Shown here piece by piece: positions 12,961 to 13,161 of a stretch of DNA of 13,161 nucleotides. Where the stretch lies: NCBI GenBank assembly GCA_040376925.1, contig JBEIPU010000116.1, positions 1 to 13,161 of the forward strand, read 5' to 3'. The translations under genes and the position numbers were made by a program. Position 1 is the first letter of the stretch, and every line of letters begins with the position of its first letter. The notes under the pieces were generated by a model. It ran no database searches. It was not told where the DNA came from and saw only the letters and a program-made list of their open reading frames with translations. The stretch comes from RAM1 sp040376925 (GTDB lineage: Bacteria; Pseudomonadota; Gammaproteobacteria; Burkholderiales; Burkholderiaceae_C).

Positions 12961-13161
12961 TCGCAGCAAGCAAGCGTAAAACAAGCAAGTTTTACGGGGT
13001 TCGTTAAAAATATACAGCCGATAAGCGTGGGCGTTTGAAGGCAACTGCCAAGTTCTTTTGGAACTAGTGCATAGCACTACAAACGCTCATGAAGAGAAGA
13101 AGTGAAGTTCACTTTGATTCTTTAATTTATGAGTAGCTCGAAAGAGCAAAAAATCAAGATC
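12950..13161 (+). other. 5' leader of an rRNA operon (pre-16S leader)
   Basis: After P4 there is about 210 bases of non-coding, AT-richer, highly structured DNA ending at the window edge, arranged like Burkholderiales pre-16S leaders. It contains a boxB-like hairpin and boxA-like element (listed separately). An outer stem TGGGCGTTTG (13028-13037) pairs with CAAACGCTCA (13080-13089), including one G-U pair, and encloses small hairpins at 13040-13049, AGTTC/GAACT (13051-13065) and TAGTGC/GCACTA (13065-13079). Beyond it are the near-palindrome AAGTGAAGTTCACTT (13100-13114) and the GNRA hairpin GCTC-GAAA-GAGC (13136-13147). The final A-rich tract followed by ATCAAGATC fits the sequence immediately before mature 16S rRNA, which should begin within tens of bases to the right. 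The 16S gene itself is not in the window. Confidence 0.8.
12975..13009 (+). promoter_or_regulatory. boxB-like hairpin and boxA-like antitermination site in the rRNA leader
   Basis: CGTAAAAC (12975-12982) and GTTTTACG (12989-12996) form a perfect 8-base stem with a 6-base loop AAGCAA. It is followed directly by GGTTCGTTAAAA (12998-13009), which matches the boxA consensus TGYTCTTTAAMA at 10 of 12 positions. The boxB-then-boxA order is that of rRNA nut-like sites, where NusB/NusE load to give antitermination. No U run follows the stem, so it is not a terminator. Confidence 0.6.

Overview
The window looks like chromosomal DNA of a beta-proteobacterium, most likely a member of the Comamonadaceae (Acidovorax/Variovorax-type). 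The basis is the high GC content, densely packed genes with GC-rich third codon positions, a Uup-type ABC-F protein, and a right end that has the layout of a Burkholderiales rRNA operon leader. Genus and species cannot be fixed from the sequence alone.

Layout from left to right. Bases 1-216 are a non-coding imperfect inverted repeat with 20-base perfectly matching outer arms. Bases 269-4484 are a tight five-gene minus-strand operon. In transcription order it encodes a LysE/RhtB-type amino-acid exporter, an EamA/DMT exporter, a class I PLP aminotransferase, a glutathione S-transferase-like protein and a PhzF-family isomerase. Gaps are 3-14 bases, and one junction is a 4-base ATGA overlap. A MocR-type regulator (GntR winged helix fused to an aminotransferase-like domain, 4635-6113) is transcribed divergently. 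The 150-base gap between them carries four copies of a CARTACAG-like element, which are good candidates for its operators. The module looks like a self-contained system that senses an amino compound through PLP chemistry and then transaminates, modifies or exports it. The substrate is unknown.

Next comes a minus-strand lipoprotein of the phospholipase D/cardiolipin synthase family (6073-7788), whose end overlaps the regulator gene tail to tail. It is followed by the ABC-F ATPase Uup (7918-9789, minus).

Divergent from uup is a two-gene plus-strand operon (9900-12616) for a molybdenum hydroxylase of the isoquinoline 1-oxidoreductase type: a small 2x[2Fe-2S] subunit starting at TTG, and a large molybdopterin subunit with an N-terminal twin-arginine membrane/export leader. 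No FAD subunit, cytochrome c or XdhC-type maturation gene is next to it in the window.

The last ~545 bases contain no protein gene. They hold four tandem sigma70-type promoters, each followed by a repeated GGCTCTGCTGAAAAC-like initial transcribed sequence. Beyond these lies a structured leader with a boxB-like hairpin, a boxA-like element and a multi-branched fold. This is the promoter/leader region of an rRNA operon whose 16S gene should start just past the right edge.
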